A stretch of 64,000 nt of DNA from Symbiodinium sp. CCMP2592 (Eukaryota; Sar; Dinophyceae; Suessiales; Symbiodiniaceae): the NCBI GenBank assembly GCA_905221615.1, contig CAJNDT010001313.1, positions 704,501-768,500 of the forward strand. The letters are read 5' to 3'. Positions 1 through 9,654 of this stretch are shown piece by piece. Made by a program: the position numbers and the translations under genes. Position 1 is the stretch's first letter; every line of letters starts with the position of its first letter. The notes beneath the pieces are model-generated. The model was not told the DNA's origin. It did no database searches and saw nothing but the letters and a program-made list of their open reading frames with translations.

Positions 1-60
1 TGTGACTCTTGTGCAGTCGACTGCAGTGTCGGCATCCCAAACTTCTCTCATGTGCGGTTG

Positions 61-165
61 TATTTAGGGTTTAGGGTTTAGGGTTTTGTTAGCTTTTTCA
101 GGTTTGAGAAATGTTACGGTGGTTAGGGGTTTAGGGGTTAGGAGTTTAGAGGTTTACATAGGGGT
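61..165 (+). repeat. Telomere-like heptamer array, TTTAGGG orientation
   Basis: Tandem and degenerate GTTTAGGG units follow a short stop-free stretch (1-58). This is the first of many interstitial arrays and is not at a contig end. Confidence 0.85.
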
Positions 166-401
166 TTAGGGATCGCCCAAGGTTTCCGGAATTTGGTCGT
201 GTACAGTTTATCGGGAACGGATATTGTTGCAATGCTTTCTGTCGGCAAGGTTCAAGTTTGCATGGAAAAGAAGCTTGGCCCCCACAGCCCCGGACAGTCT
301 ACACCTCTGGAATTGCGCTCGTAAGCACCTTACCATATGCCCAGGCATAAGCAGTGTTGTAGGCCTGCCAAACTCCCGAACCCTTTGCTAAGTCTCCGCC
401 C

Positions 402-622
402 ATGTGTAGAAGCCAATTCACCTCCGTACCGAGATGTTGTACCTGCCTCATATCCATAATGTACCAGGACAGCAAGCTACTACAGTACATCCCTCAGATC
501 ACCCGACACTCACAGAAGTTGCATCTCTACTTGCGGGACAAAGTGCCGCCAAGCCAAGGCAAAACATCGTTTCCAAGGACCGGGACGTGCGTCAGCAGAC
601 TTCAACTTCCATTTGCGCGAAT
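402..622 (+). CDS. Candidate exon upstream of MITE intron A1
   Basis: This frame stays open up to element A1. It contains segments such as ITRHSQKLHLYLRDKVP and ends CGA AT just before GTTACTTAAAGG. If GT at 623 is the donor and AAG at 727 the acceptor, the reading frame continues into the next exon in phase. A competing frame (434-631) is also open, and a - strand frame lies at 299-490. No family is recognised. Confidence 0.45.
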
Positions 623-625
623 GTT

Positions 626-728
626 ACTTAAAGGATCATGGGACTTAGTGGGTTATCGTGTAACTATACTTATAACCCCAGTTGAGGTACTGATAACCTT
701 ACTTACTCAGTCCCATGATCCTCCAAGT
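626..728 (+). mobile_element. MITE family A, copy A1 (intron-like)
   Basis: Left terminal repeat ACTTAAAGGATCATGGGACT and its inverted match (cccatgatcctccaagt) at the right end. The element coincides almost exactly with a possible 105-nt GT-AG intron, 623-727. Confidence 0.9.
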
Positions 729-801
729 GCTCCCGTAATTGAGCCGCATTTTCCGCTTAGACAGCTACGTATCTACGGAAGTGTTGGTTTCGCGATGCAT
801 G
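728..801 (+). CDS. Candidate exon downstream of MITE intron A1
   Basis: This starts after the AAG in the right terminal repeat of A1 and ends at a canonical donor, CATG|GTAAGG. It reads APVIEPHFPLRQLRIYGSVG and beyond in the same frame as the upstream exon. The function is unknown. The match of phase and splice sites is the evidence. Confidence 0.45.
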
Positions 802-1080
802 GTAAGGATGCTTTCGGCATGTTGAAGTCTTGAGTCGTAGGTTCAAGAATCGCTTGCGAAACTCTAAACCACAAACCCCAAACCCTAAACTAAACCGTAA
901 AAGCTCCTAAAGCCCCACACCCAAAAAAGCCCCAAACTAGAAGCACAACTGACTCCAAGTGGCAACCCGTGAGAATCGACCCTCGGAAATTCCATGCACG
1001 TTTTGGGGCTTAGGATGGCTTAGGATTGAGGTTTTCCTGTGAGGGTGCTGGCAAGTAGTCCCCTCGGCGGCCGGAGCAGA

Positions 1081-1160
1081 AACCCTAAACCTTAACCCCT
1101 AAACCCTAAACCTTAAACCCTAAACCCTAAACCTTAAAGCATAAACCCTAAACCCTAAGG
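1081..1160 (-). repeat. Telomere-like array, CCCTAAA orientation
   Basis: Repeated CCCTAAA and CCTTAAA units. A GC-rich frame follows directly, reading ARSALRGMKASVY then a stop (1161-1202), which could be a tiny terminal exon. Confidence 0.85.
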
Positions 1161-1230
1161 GCTCGCAGCGCGCTCAGAGGCATGAAGGCGAGCGTGTACT
1201 GAGATCTTACCTGGACTCCAAATGTGCATA

Positions 1231-1343
1231 CCCCCAGGGTCCTAGGTACTGTTATGGGGAATACTTCCCCAAATCATAATAGTAATTCCTAATATAGAAA
1301 CCCTACATTCTACCATATAGGTACTTTGGACCCTTTGGGATAG
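1231..1343. mobile_element. MITE family K, copy K1
   Basis: Terminal CCCAAAGGGTCC-type motif (here with GTCCTAGGTACTG) and inverted GGACCCTTTGGG. Related copies are near 28.72 and 40.53 kb. Confidence 0.75.
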
Positions 1344-1350
1344 AATATCA

Positions 1351-1473
1351 ACGGGGAAAAGGAGGGACCCCTAATAAAGACCCCTATATACCCATAATAT
1401 AGCCATTATATACCCATTGTATAGCCCATTATAGGGTAGGGGTCCCCATTAAGGGTCCCTCCTTTTCCCCTTT
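1351..1473. mobile_element. MITE family E, copy E1
   Basis: Inverted ends of the type AAAGGGGAAAAGGAGGGACC. The interior is rich in TATA and TATAGCC. Three more copies are at 23.2, 46.4 and 52.1 kb. Confidence 0.9.
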
Positions 1474-1479
1474 GAGAAT

Positions 1480-1675
1480 AATGTCCCTCGATGGGTTTTG
1501 GGCCATCGGCCGATCCTGGTTAGTTTCAGGAACTTCTGAAGCCTTTTGGCTCATGTGCCGGCCCACAGGTGATGTAAACGGGCTGCTAGCTACTTACCAA
1601 TCAAGAAAGCAGAGTCCGTCGGACGGAGATGTTGTTCAACATTTTGAGAAGACCGCCCGTCTCCAAACCCTATAA
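1480..1675 (+). CDS. Open frame, uncertain exon
   Basis: A frame of about 65 codons follows E1, containing VNGLLATYQSRKQSPSDGDV. A - strand frame (1636-1950) overlaps its end. There is no homology and no strong splice sites, so this is weak. Confidence 0.25.
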
Positions 1676-2127
1676 TCAGCCCTTAAACCTACATGAAACA
1701 TTGAACCCTGAACCATCGACCCTTTAAACCCTAAATGAAACACTGAGCCGCCGCCCTGTCGAGGGATGTCAAGGCCTTTGCTGTACCGGTGTGCATTGCC
1801 GACATTACAGCAGATGTATAAGATGTTATAGTAAGAACAAGTGTCCTTACAATGAATAGTCTCGTTACATCCTTCCTGCTGTGATTTCACACAACTGACA
1901 ACCGATGCCAATACTATCTGGCGTGGCTTGTTTTGGCAACTAAGCCGCATGAGCGAGCTCTTTGCAGGACTGCATGTTCTTCATCTGCTGCTTTGTGTGC
2001 CACTCGTCTATCGTGCTGAGCCACTTATGGTTTACTAAAGCATGTTGGGCACCTCAACATTCCTCGAGCTGCAAACGCCAGGTTTTGCGGCTCGGCCTCT
2101 AGACGTCCTGTCGTTCTTTCCCTAAGG

Positions 2128-2220
2128 GTCCATGTACCCAAATAGTATATACTTGGCCCCAAAGCACCTAACCCCAAAACCCTAGACTATATAGGACTAC
2201 TTTACATGGAGCCTTAGGGC
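2128..2220. mobile_element. MITE-like element family O
   Basis: Starts GGGTCCATGTACCC and ends with an imperfect inverted match (ttacatggagccttaggg). Possibly related stretches are at 3.84 and 20.63 kb. Confidence 0.55.
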
Positions 2221-2314
2221 TTCTTGACGCAATGTAAAAGATTCCGGGGCCTCGGGATCAAGGTTGAAGCTGGCAAAGCGTTTGGGTTCAGGGTCCAATG
2301 GGTATAGTATACGT

Positions 2315-2410
2315 ACCTCGAGGTTCCATAGTAGTTCTTTTTGGGGGTTCGTTCATGTTTAGGATCCTATAAGGTAATCCCGAAAGGGAAGTACTATGGA
2401 GCGTATGGGT
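2315..2410. mobile_element. MITE family I, copy I1
   Basis: Inverted ends CCATAGTAGTTCTTTTT and AAGTACTATGGAGC. The interior AGGATCCTATAAGGTAATCC is shared with other family I copies. Confidence 0.85.
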
Positions 2411-2522
2411 AGTGTTGAAAGACTTAAATGTCCGGAGCGATGTTGTGTTTCTGTAAGTAGATCTTTGGACAGAGTCCTCGTTTCGCCACTATTGACTGCA
2501 AGAAGACTACTGTGCTGAAGCG

Positions 2523-2765
2523 ATGTTGGCAATCTACTGCTCCAGATCCTTAGGCCTTTTTGTCAGCACAGCCTCAGCGCAAAATCCCACTCCAACACTG
2601 TTATTACGAGCTACAGCTACAACTTTAGACCTGCTATGTCTTTGTTTGTCTTGTTTGTTGTTTACTTCCTTTTCGGCACAGCAAGAGACTCCCGTTAATT
2701 GTTATTGTAGCTCCCACCATCCTATCCCGAACAAAGGATACCATGACTGTGCGTTAGACTCTATC
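2523..2765 (+). CDS. Open frame with hydrophobic stretch
   Basis: An 81-codon ATG frame with a hydrophobic central segment (LDLLCLCLSCLLFTSF) that could be a membrane segment. No family is recognised. It lacks the GC-rich third positions of the better exons, so the coding call is uncertain. Confidence 0.3.
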
Positions 2766-2847
2766 TGAGTCTACCTGTCAGAGTTACAGGATAAGAAGGA
2801 GCTCTCTGCATTTCTTGGAGGAGTAGAGGTGCCATCACAAAAGCTTC

Positions 2848-2979
2848 ATGATCCTGAACTTCGCCAGCTCCACACTGGCAGAATTCGCGCATGACTTGAA
2901 CTCGAACTCCTCGAGCCCTAAACCAAAAATCCTCGAACGCCTCAACCTTAGGCTTTCCTTTTTGGACCCTGCACTCTAA
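2848..2979 (+). CDS. Small open frame, GC3-rich
   Basis: The ATG frame reads MILNFASSTLAEFAHDLNS, then a serine-rich tract and ILERLNLRLSFLDPAL, then TAA. The first twenty codons mostly end in G or C, like the better-supported exons. It could be a short gene or a terminal exon. An overlapping + frame (KELSAFLGGVEV) competes. Confidence 0.4.
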   Translation: MILNFASSTLAEFAHDLNSNSSSPKPKILERLNLRLSFLDPAL

Positions 2980-3554
2980 ACCTTAATTTGCGGTAGCTAA
3001 ACTTTACCGGTAGTCCGAAAACTTATATCATCTCTAAACCCCAAACCCCACAGTGAGAAGCCTTAGAGGGACGGGGTTTTGGGCTGCAGGTAGACGACCC
3101 TGCACCCTAAACTCTAAGCCCGAACTCCAAGCCCGACACCCCAGTCTCCAAAAATTAGATTCTTTCTACACTCTCTAAGCCCAAGGCGCACTTAGATCTA
3201 CTCCCTGGACCTCAACCTGATAGCTCTAACGTCGGTAGGCTGAGTAATTACCAATGCCATTTCTCAATGTAGTTATACGACAATAAAGCCCAGATCCTTA
3301 TTCAAGCCATTTTCAAGTTTCTATATCGAACTAAATCGTTAGGAGACCCATGGAGACCTACAAGTTGTAGGGGAAGAATAGTACGGATAATGGTACGAAG
3401 AATGGATGTACACCACATGTTAGTACTAAGGACAGGAATAGTAGCGATGCTACTAATATTCATAATAGTAAGGAGGAGAACAAGAGCAATAGTACTATGA
3501 ATACACGAAAACAAAGCCCAAACTCGATGAAGTCTATGTAAGTTCCAATCTCAG

Positions 3555-3640
3555 TTGCGTTGCTGCCGATGATCTGGCTCCGGCTTTGCGAGGACGCCTA
3601 TGCGAGGGAGACGGGTCGCCTGGCCTACTATACAGTCCTT
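3555..3640 (+). CDS. Candidate exon
   Basis: A pyrimidine-rich acceptor (TTCCAATCTCAG) precedes the frame ALLPMIWLRLCEDAYARETG and following residues. Nearly all third codon positions are G or C. Function unknown. Confidence 0.45.
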
Positions 3641-4137
3641 TAAAGGGCTGTGTAAGGGGTTCTGTCAAGATCTAGATGATTACAGGTATAGGATATAGAA
3701 TCACGAATAAATATCCACAGTGTTCCTGATGGTGTTTTCTTGAAATATATTTTGATAGACCCCAAAACCCTGTTCTACTCACTAAGGGCTCTATCCCATA
3801 TTAACAGTAGTGTGGATTTAGGGTTTAGGTTTCAGGTTCCATGTATCCATACAGGATACATTTTGGCCCTACAGTAACTACACTACCTATGTATAGGGCC
3901 AAAGTATATACGAGGCGAGTACATGCATTCGTGGGTATTCCAAGAAGAAGTTTGAGAGCTTAACACTCTAACAGCTTCGAGTTGCAGGGTTTTTGAGTCT
4001 TAGGGCTTAGGGCATTTTTGGAAGTCGGGTTCCAGGGTTCAAGAGTTCAAGGATCTAAGGACACACCGTTTGCGGCTTTTGGGCCCAAAGGGGACAAACT
4101 CAGGTCAGGCAACCCTAAACCGTAGTTCTGTAAGGTT

Positions 4138-4239
4138 ACTTAAAGGATCATGGGACTTAGTAACGAGGGTTACAAGTAGGGTAGCTGTACTTATATCTAC
4201 TTACAACCTTACTTACTAAGTCCCATGATCCTTCAAGTA
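4138..4239 (+). mobile_element. MITE family A, copy A2
   Basis: Full-length copy beginning GTTACTTAAAGG and ending CATGATCCTTCAAGTA, with both terminal repeats intact. Confidence 0.9.
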
Positions 4240-4411
4240 GAAAAGCACGGATCATGGCCGCACCCCCTAGCCCAAAATCCCAATGGCGAGACTCCAAGAT
4301 CTCGCAACAGCTTGCGCTAAGGGTCCATGTACGGTCTCAGAATATGGGTTTTAGGAATTGTTAGGGTTTTGGTGTTCTGGGTTTTGGCATTTGTTTGTCC
4401 ATCTCGCCTTC

Positions 4412-4479
4412 CCAGGTTACCCTGGCGCCCTGATGTCAATGCATCCCTTGCACTGCGGTGGCAGTCATGGTGTGGGTTT
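4412..4479 (+). CDS. Candidate exon between acceptor and GTTTAGG donor
   Basis: A strong acceptor (TCTCGCCTTCCCAG) is followed by about 66 nt open in two frames (LPWRPDVNASLALRW or YPGALMSMHPLHCGG), ending at GTGG|GTTTAGGGG. The frame is ambiguous. Confidence 0.35.
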
Positions 4480-4970
4480 AGGGGTTTAGGGTTTAGGGGT
4501 TTAGGGGTTTAGGGTTTTACAGTTTGGTTTACTAAGTTTGGCAATTTACGACATGATGCTTACCCGTCGTTGCAGCTTAGGATGTGGAGCCTCGTTTTCG
4601 GTTTCGTAGATAGGTTCAGTTCGTGGCATGTGACTTTGATGAGCATTTTTCGGTTCCAAACTCCGGGAGGAAGGTTGAGGTTTGGATGCTTCCATCTGAT
4701 CATGCCTTTTCGAATCAGAAGGGTTTCGAGCCCACAGCCAAATTACCGGTCATGCTGCAGATAGAAGTGACATGCGAATAACCTTCAATCATAGGGATCC
4801 GTAGGGAGGCAGGGGGGAGGAGGTAGGGGACTATACTTCCTTAAATAGGCCGTATTAAGTCCCCTAAAAGTCCTTATGATTCAATGTCTCAACTCGTTCA
4901 CTGCTTTTCACCTTGATGGAGATGCTCTCTCTGTCTCGAGGGCCGTTCTCCCAGTTGTCCCACCTTTGGG

Positions 4971-5080
4971 TGATTGTCAAAATTATGGTCCCTTTCTGGG
5001 CCCCCAAACCCAAGTACGGCACCTTTGGTTTAGGGTACCCAAAAAGGGACCCTAATTTTGACAACCACTGATCTTGAAAC
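4971..5080. mobile_element. MITE family H, copy H1
   Basis: Inverted ends ATTGTCAAAATTATGGTCCC and its reverse match around 5050-5075. It is preceded by a GC3-rich frame (MLSLSRGPFSQLSHLW) that runs to TGG|GTGATTG. Confidence 0.85.
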
Positions 5081-5143
5081 GACCCACCCTTCCAAGCACC
5101 CAACACTAAAGGTTCCTCAGGTCCTATATAGTAGAATGTACCC

Positions 5144-5217
5144 ATATGCTCCTTAGCAGCTCCTTTTGATTCTAAACATGGACCTTACAAAGGAACTACT
5201 ATGGAGCCTCTACGTAG
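5144..5217. mobile_element. MITE family I, short copy I2
   Basis: Internally deleted family I element: CATATGCTCCTTAGCAGC at the left and GGAACTACTATGGAGCC at the right. Confidence 0.75.
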
Positions 5218-5757
5218 GTAGGGTTTATCTATCAGGAATTCCTATTCTGCTTTAGGAAAGTATGAGGACCCCTTTGTCACTGTTGGGTAGCATTTTACAT
5301 TTTTATGGGTACTTAAACCCAATAAGGAATAAAAATGTACATTTTTAATCCTATCCCAACAATGAACTAGACCCTCTGAGGAAACTGCAAAGGCCCAGGC
5401 TTTCTCGCAGTCCCAACATCTGGCTCTTCCCACGAGAAGGTTCGGGGTTTAGGGTTTTGGTGAAACCTAAGCTCAACCCCGGGACCCCTGCACCTTTAAC
5501 CTTTGAAGTAAACCCCCCAAAAAACTTGAACCTCTTAGCCCTATCCTCTGAATTCTCATAGCCCCGTTTAAAGTTCCAGAAAGCCACGAAATCCGGGCGG
5601 TATTCTGTAGGGGCTTAGGGTTCAGGGGTATTAGGGTTCAGGGTTTAAGGTTTATGGTTTAGGGTTAGTATAGTAAGTAAAAGGGCTCCTTCAAGGGATC
5701 TATAGGGTTCCTTAGAGGGATCTACAGGGTTTAGGGTTTATTCTGTGGCATTCTCTC

Positions 5758-5838
5758 AGCGAACTCAGGAAGGTGATGACTTTCTCCGAGCGCCTGCAGA
5801 ATGGACAGCTGCTGACCAACGGCAAGAGCGAGCTCTGA
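5758..5838 (+). CDS. Candidate exon, GC3-rich
   Basis: After TTCTCTCAG the frame reads SELRKVMTFSERLQNGQLL then TNGKSEL and a TGA. Almost every codon ends in G or C. No family is recognised. A second open frame overlaps it. Confidence 0.4.
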   Translation, partial: SELRKVMTFSERLQNGQLLTNGKSEL

Positions 5839-5867
5839 GGACTTGCCTTCGACCCGAGGGCTCCATG

Positions 5868-6028
5868 GTAGTTCCCTTTTTTGGGGCTCATACTTAAAAC
5901 TATGTAAAATCCTATACTTCATACATACCTAGAGTCTCCATAGTAGTTCCCTTTTTGGGGCGCATATTTAAAATCCTATAAGCCTATAAGGTAATCCCAA
6001 AAGGGAACTACTGTGGAGCCTATGGGTA
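5868..6028. mobile_element. MITE family I, two juxtaposed copies (I3a/b)
   Basis: A truncated copy (left end at 5868) abuts a complete copy (about 5935-6025) ending AAAGGGAACTACTGTGGAGC. Confidence 0.85.
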
Positions 6029-6045
6029 GTTTTCCTTTTTGGGGC

Positions 6046-6143
6046 TGATGGACGAAATCCTGCATTACCCATTATAAGGATTATACCATAGTTCTCATAG
6101 TTTGGAGTCCTTAGGGTCATGCAGGATTTTGTCCATCAGCCGT
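6046..6143. mobile_element. MITE family C, copy C3 (nested)
   Basis: Inverted ends GCTGATGGACGAAATCCTGC and GCAGGATTTTGTCCATCAGC. It is inserted in a family I element. Confidence 0.9.
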
Positions 6144-6157
6144 ATTTAAAATCCTAT

Positions 6158-6274
6158 ACTTGGAGGATCATGGGACTTAGTAAGTAAGGCTATAAGTACC
6201 TTAACTGGGGTTATAAGTATGGTTACCCTAATTAATTATAACCCTAGTTGCTAATTTCCATGATCCTTTAAGTA
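6158..6274 (-). mobile_element. MITE family A, copy A3 (nested)
   Basis: Reverse-oriented family A element, from ACTTGGAGGATCATGGGACT to CATGATCCTTTAAGTA, inside the same family I element as C3. Confidence 0.9.
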
Positions 6275-6307
6275 AGATAATCCCAAGAAGGAACTACTGC
6301 GGAGCCC

Positions 6308-6490
6308 ATGCGTAGAGTCACCATGATATGTGGTTTTGGGGTTTCGGGTGCGAGTTTAGCTTTTCGGATTACTAGTCACAAGAAGACTAGGGTATGCGAA
6401 TCAGTGATGGCATCGCACTACAGTCGCTACACGGAGTCCTGTTTCTCCCTAATCTGTCGTTTGTACAAGCCACTAAAAGTTGAACCTTGA
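6308..6490 (+). CDS. Open frame, uncertain
   Basis: A 60-codon frame follows the nested cluster, with VCESVMASHYSRYTESCFSL. No homology is recognised and the splice context is unclear. Confidence 0.25.
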   Translation: MRRVTMICGFGVSGASLAFRITSHKKTRVCESVMASHYSRYTESCFSLICRLYKPLKVEP

Positions 6491-6580
6491 GCCTAAACAC
6501 TATACTATCCATACCACGTACTCTAAGCCTATGCCTAAACCTGATCACGAATCAAGGTTTAGGATTTCGCTCAGTTCTGA

Positions 6581-6657
6581 GCTCTGGGCGCCCCGTGGCC
6601 ATACTTTGAGTCTTCGTGTGCCAGCGACTGGCCAAACCTTCCATCACTCCTAAACAT
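6581..6657 (+). CDS. Candidate exon abutting MITE H2
   Basis: The frame reads APWPYFESSCASDWPNLPSL and is open up to ATATGG|GTATTTG, the left edge of H2. Function unknown. Confidence 0.35.
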
Positions 6658-6772
6658 ATGGGTATTTGTCAAAATTAGGGTCCCTTTTTGGGTACCCTAA
6701 ATATTAGGTGCCGTATTACATTAGGGACCCAGAAAGGGACATAACTGCTACTATGAATTTTGTCAATATTAG
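6655..6772. mobile_element. MITE family H, copy H2
   Basis: TTTGTCAAAATTAGGGTCCC at the left and an imperfect inverted right end, with the family interior TACCCTAAATATTAGGTGCC. Confidence 0.85.
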
Positions 6773-6811
6773 ATACCCTAGTACTCTACTGTTCTTATCA
6801 CTCTTGTCTCA

Positions 6812-6889
6812 GCTCTCTCCAGACCACAAGTGCTCGAAGGATCGCAAGCGACGTTGAAACTCAGTTTTCTCGTCGGTCTACCTGGACCC
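6812..6889 (+). CDS. Candidate exon, possible beta-sandwich strand
   Basis: A strong acceptor (CACTCTTGTCTCAG) precedes LSRPQVLEGSQATLKLSFLV, a pattern like the first strand of Ig-like or CADG folds (P-x-V-x-EGS). The resemblance is loose. Confidence 0.3.
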
Positions 6890-6916
6890 TAGAACACCTG
6901 ACTCTCTGAAGGGCCT

Positions 6917-6991
6917 ACTTAAAGGATCATGGGACTTAGTAACTAGGGCTAAGGTACTTGCCTTACTTTCTGAGTCCCGTGATCCTCCAAG
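6917..6991 (+). mobile_element. MITE family A, short copy A4
   Basis: Both ends are present but the interior is deleted. Confidence 0.85.
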
Positions 6992-7164
6992 AAAAATATC
7001 AAGACATCATAAAAAAGAGCCCCGCAAGGTAGGTAATGTGGGGTTGAGGTAGGTTTGCACGCTGTTTCCGGTGACAATGCACCCTCGAGCAGGAGTGCGT
7101 GCCAGTGGAACATGGACCAAGACACTGGTGCTCCTGCAACAGGAGATGCCGGTAGAAACCCTAA

Positions 7165-7276
7165 CCCAGAGATCCCAATACCCCTCAATTAAGGAATATA
7201 CCTTAAACCACCATATTAAGGCCTCTAAAATTTAAGGTATATTCCTTAATTAAGGGATATTGGGATCTCTGAGTAA
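7165..7276. mobile_element. MITE family J, copy J1
   Basis: Long inverted repeat: AAGGAATATACCTTAA and TTAAGGTATATTCCTTAA, with outer arms AGAGATCCCAATACCCCT. Confidence 0.85.
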
Positions 7277-7594
7277 CCCCTAAACCCCTGGCCTTCCGCC
7301 AACTCTTCGCTTCGAGAAAAGGTTGCTTGCAGATGTCGTGTAAGAATGCGCCCTGCAGACCCTCATGGATTTACTCCGAGCTTTTCCTACGCTGTACTCT
7401 ACTGTACTTGCATGTATGCACGTATGTATGTATGTATAATACACGCATACACATACAAGCAGAGAGAGCGAGAGAGAGATGCCATGAGCAACCCCATGCT
7501 CGCCTGCCCAAATCCCTCACCGTATAAAACCGAAACCCTGAACCCTAAACCCTATACCCTAAACCCTAAACCTGAAGCGTTTTGGGACGCCAGG

Positions 7595-7667
7595 CCGAAC
7601 CCCTGAAGGCGCTGTGCTGCCGGGAGCCGTCCGGGCCTCAACCCTTCCGTTCACTGTGGACGGGGCG
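7595..7667 (+). CDS. Candidate exon, GC3-rich
   Basis: The exon starts after CGCCAG, reads TPEGAVLPGAVRASTLPFTV then DGA, and stops at GCG|GTTTAGAG. A CCCTAAA array lies upstream and TTTAGGG-like sequence downstream. Confidence 0.35.
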
Positions 7668-7716
7668 GTTTAGAGTCTAGGGTTTGGGGTGTAGGGGTTA
7701 GGGGTTCGGGAGCGTG

Positions 7717-7824
7717 CTTTAAAGGATCATGGGACTCAGTAACTAGATCTTAAAATTCGGGTAGCTATTATTATGATTCCAATTAAGGTACTACCATACT
7801 TACTAAGTCTCATGATCCTCCACG
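7717..7824 (+). mobile_element. MITE family A, copy A5
   Basis: CTTTAAAGGATCATGGGACT left end and CTCATGATCCTCCACG right end. Confidence 0.88.
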
Positions 7825-7932
7825 CAGGGTGTAGGGTTTAGGATTACAGGGGCTTAGGGACTTGGTGCTCTGCAGGTTTGGGGGTTTAAGGTCTTAGGGC
7901 TTTCGGGCTAGCGTTTAGCAGTTTGGGGTTTA

Positions 7933-8052
7933 GTATAGGGGCCTGACCCATTACCAGTACCATATTTTCGGGGGTGGGGTCCATCTTATTATAGGTATAG
8001 TATAATAGACCCCAAAATCGTACTCAAACTAAGGCCCCTATATTTCATCCTC
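7933..8052 (+). mobile_element. MITE family F, copy F1
   Basis: Ends TATAGGGGCCTGACCCATTA and AAGGCCCCTATA, with the central TAGTATAATAGACCCCAAAA typical of the family. Confidence 0.88.
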
Positions 8053-8239
8053 ATAATCGCCCCTATAGTAGCTCTTTAAGGATCCCTTAAACGGTAGCCC
8101 TGGTCGAATTATTAAGGCCCCTACATGAGGGGTTTAGACAATTCGGTTTGGAAGGCAGTTGGACCTCTCGCTGAAAGGTCCATGTACCCAGAAACAGCAG
8201 AGAAGTCGGTCACAAGGGACCATGGTGAAAATTCAAGGT

Positions 8240-8365
8240 GAAGGTGTATATTTGTATGTATGTATGACAATGATTGTGTATATGTATACGTATATGTATA
8301 TGTATATGCATTTGTATATATACTGCGTGTCTATACACATATGTATATATGCATACATTATGCGC
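8240..8365. repeat. TATG/TATA microsatellite
   Basis: Alternating TATGTATACG-type simple sequence. Confidence 0.85.
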
Positions 8366-8546
8366 GTCTGAACTTATACCATGCTGCCGACGTTATGAGG
8401 GCACCGGCCGTGTGTGGAGCATCCTTGAAAATTGTAAGGGGAACCCTAAACCCTGAACCTTGAGCATCGAAATGAACATTTTGATGGGCACGTGAACCGG
8501 TGGCCTCAAGCACCCATGACGAGATATCCAGTCTTCGCTGGTTTGA

Positions 8547-8813
8547 GTGTCAAACGTGTATAGTCCCACCTCGTGGATCATCAGTGAAAACTGCATGCCC
8601 CAGAAGTTCCTAAGCACGGACTCTCATCTAAGCCAGGGGGATCAACAGCTCGCTGATGTTTGCTTAAAAGTGCGCACTCGTGCATTTTTTTGTCTGCCTG
8701 TCGGTATGTGCGATTGTCTGCTTGTGAAGGCAAAGCACGTGCACAACACACACTCGCAAAGAGAAGTGCGGACGGAGTCTCAGGACACCCGCCGCTCACC
8801 CGAACAAGTCTAA
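8547..8813 (+). CDS. Open frame, possible exon
   Basis: An 88-codon frame with IISENCMPQKFLSTDSHLSQ and a C-terminal polar tract (REVRTESQDTRRSPEQV). No family is recognised. An overlapping - strand frame exists but is less protein-like. Confidence 0.4.
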   Translation: MSNVYSPTSWIISENCMPQKFLSTDSHLSQGDQQLADVCLKVRTRAFFCLPVGMCDCLLVKAKHVHNTHSQREVRTESQDTRRSPEQV

Positions 8814-8916
8814 GCTGATGCAGGAGAAGGCCTGTTACCTGATTTCTGGCTTGCGGATCTGGGATGCACACCAGGTTTGCAGAGCTGAAGCGTAGGGCTT
8901 CAAGTCAATCACAGTT

Positions 8917-9075
8917 CGGCATTCGTCCATCTGGGATTCGCTGTGGGATCGACTGAATCAGCTGGCTCGAGTTGTTTGTCATTGAACCGAGTCATAGTTG
9001 GTCCATCTTGTGTAACATCTGATTCGGCTGATGAGGCGAGTAGCGATGCCCATCTGAAACAACTGGCCTGAAGCG
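8917..9075. CDS. Open on both strands, strand unresolved
   Basis: The + frame gives VGPSCVTSDSADEASSDAHL. The - frame gives ESDVTQDGPTMTRFNDKQLE. Either could be a real exon and the sequence alone does not decide. Confidence 0.3.
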
Positions 9076-9149
9076 ACTGGCCAAAAGACACAACGTTAGA
9101 TGACTAGCTTGGTCTTCTTGCATCCCATACATGGGTTGGATTGCATGTG

Positions 9150-9254
9150 CTGCAGTTCATGCGGCGACTTCCAGAGCTAGGAACGCTGACATTCGTCCTC
9201 GACCCTCGATTGTCGCTCCTCTCTTTGAACTATTCCGTGGTCAGGGTCCCGTAG
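9150..9254 (+). CDS. Candidate exon
   Basis: The frame LQFMRRLPELGTLTFVLDPR is followed by LSLLSLNYSVVRVP and a TAG. Amphipathic and leucine-rich; function unknown. Confidence 0.38.
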   Translation: MQFMRRLPELGTLTFVLDPRLSLLSLNYSVVRVP

Positions 9255-9324
9255 AACTGGAAAGGAGAACTAGATGATCTGCAGAGGTAACCAAAAGCAG
9301 GATTGAAACTTATCCCCGTTGCCA

Positions 9325-9474
9325 AGAGTCCTCGGCATCCTGGTGATCGGTCCTCCAAACAGCGATACGCGCTCCACGGCACTTGTCGCCGAGAGGCATA
9401 CAACTAAAACGAAGCACCCGATACCGGAGGACATTTCAGGCAGGAGCGGGCATTCGAGAGCAGAACTTACATAG
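9325..9474 (+). CDS. Candidate exon
   Basis: The frame RVLGILVIGPPNSDTRSTAL, then VAERHTTKTKHPIPEDISG, ends at TAG. No family is recognised. Confidence 0.35.
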   Translation, partial: RVLGILVIGPPNSDTRSTALVAERHTTKTKHPIPEDISGRSGHSRAELT

Positions 9475-9481
9475 TTTGCAG

Positions 9482-9555
9482 ATGCGGGCAACCGGCCCTG
9501 GCGTTGCGATTCGCCTTTCCCCTTTCAAAGCCCCAAGCGCTACACCCTGTAAACG
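9482..9555 (+). CDS. Candidate exon
   Basis: It starts after TAGTTTGCAG and reads MRATGPGVAIRLSPFKAPSA. A proline-rich CCCTAA-like tract follows. Confidence 0.35.
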
Positions 9556-9654
9556 CCAGATTCTGAACCCCTCCAACCCGCAATCCCCTGAAGAACCCTC
9601 GACAACCCTAACGCATAAGCCCTCGACTCCGATCCACCAATACCCCCCTAAACC

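Larger units (their letters stand above)
6022..6312. mobile_element. MITE family I interrupted by C3 and A3
   Basis: Left part TAGTTTTCCTTTTTGGGGC, middle CGTATTTAAAATCCTAT and right part AGATAATCCCAAGAAGGAAC align with an uninterrupted family I copy. They are separated by a family C and a family A element, so both entered an existing I element. Confidence 0.8.

Noticed and set aside
61..165. Chromosome end (telomere)
   Set aside because: Heptamers are short, degenerate, present in both orientations throughout the window and surrounded by exons, so they are interstitial.
1535..1556. GCCTTTTGGCTCATG, resembling the dinoflagellate spliced-leader core
   Set aside because: It lacks one base of the GCCATTTTGGCTCA core and the rest does not match. 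A chance hit is likely, so it was not used as evidence of lineage.
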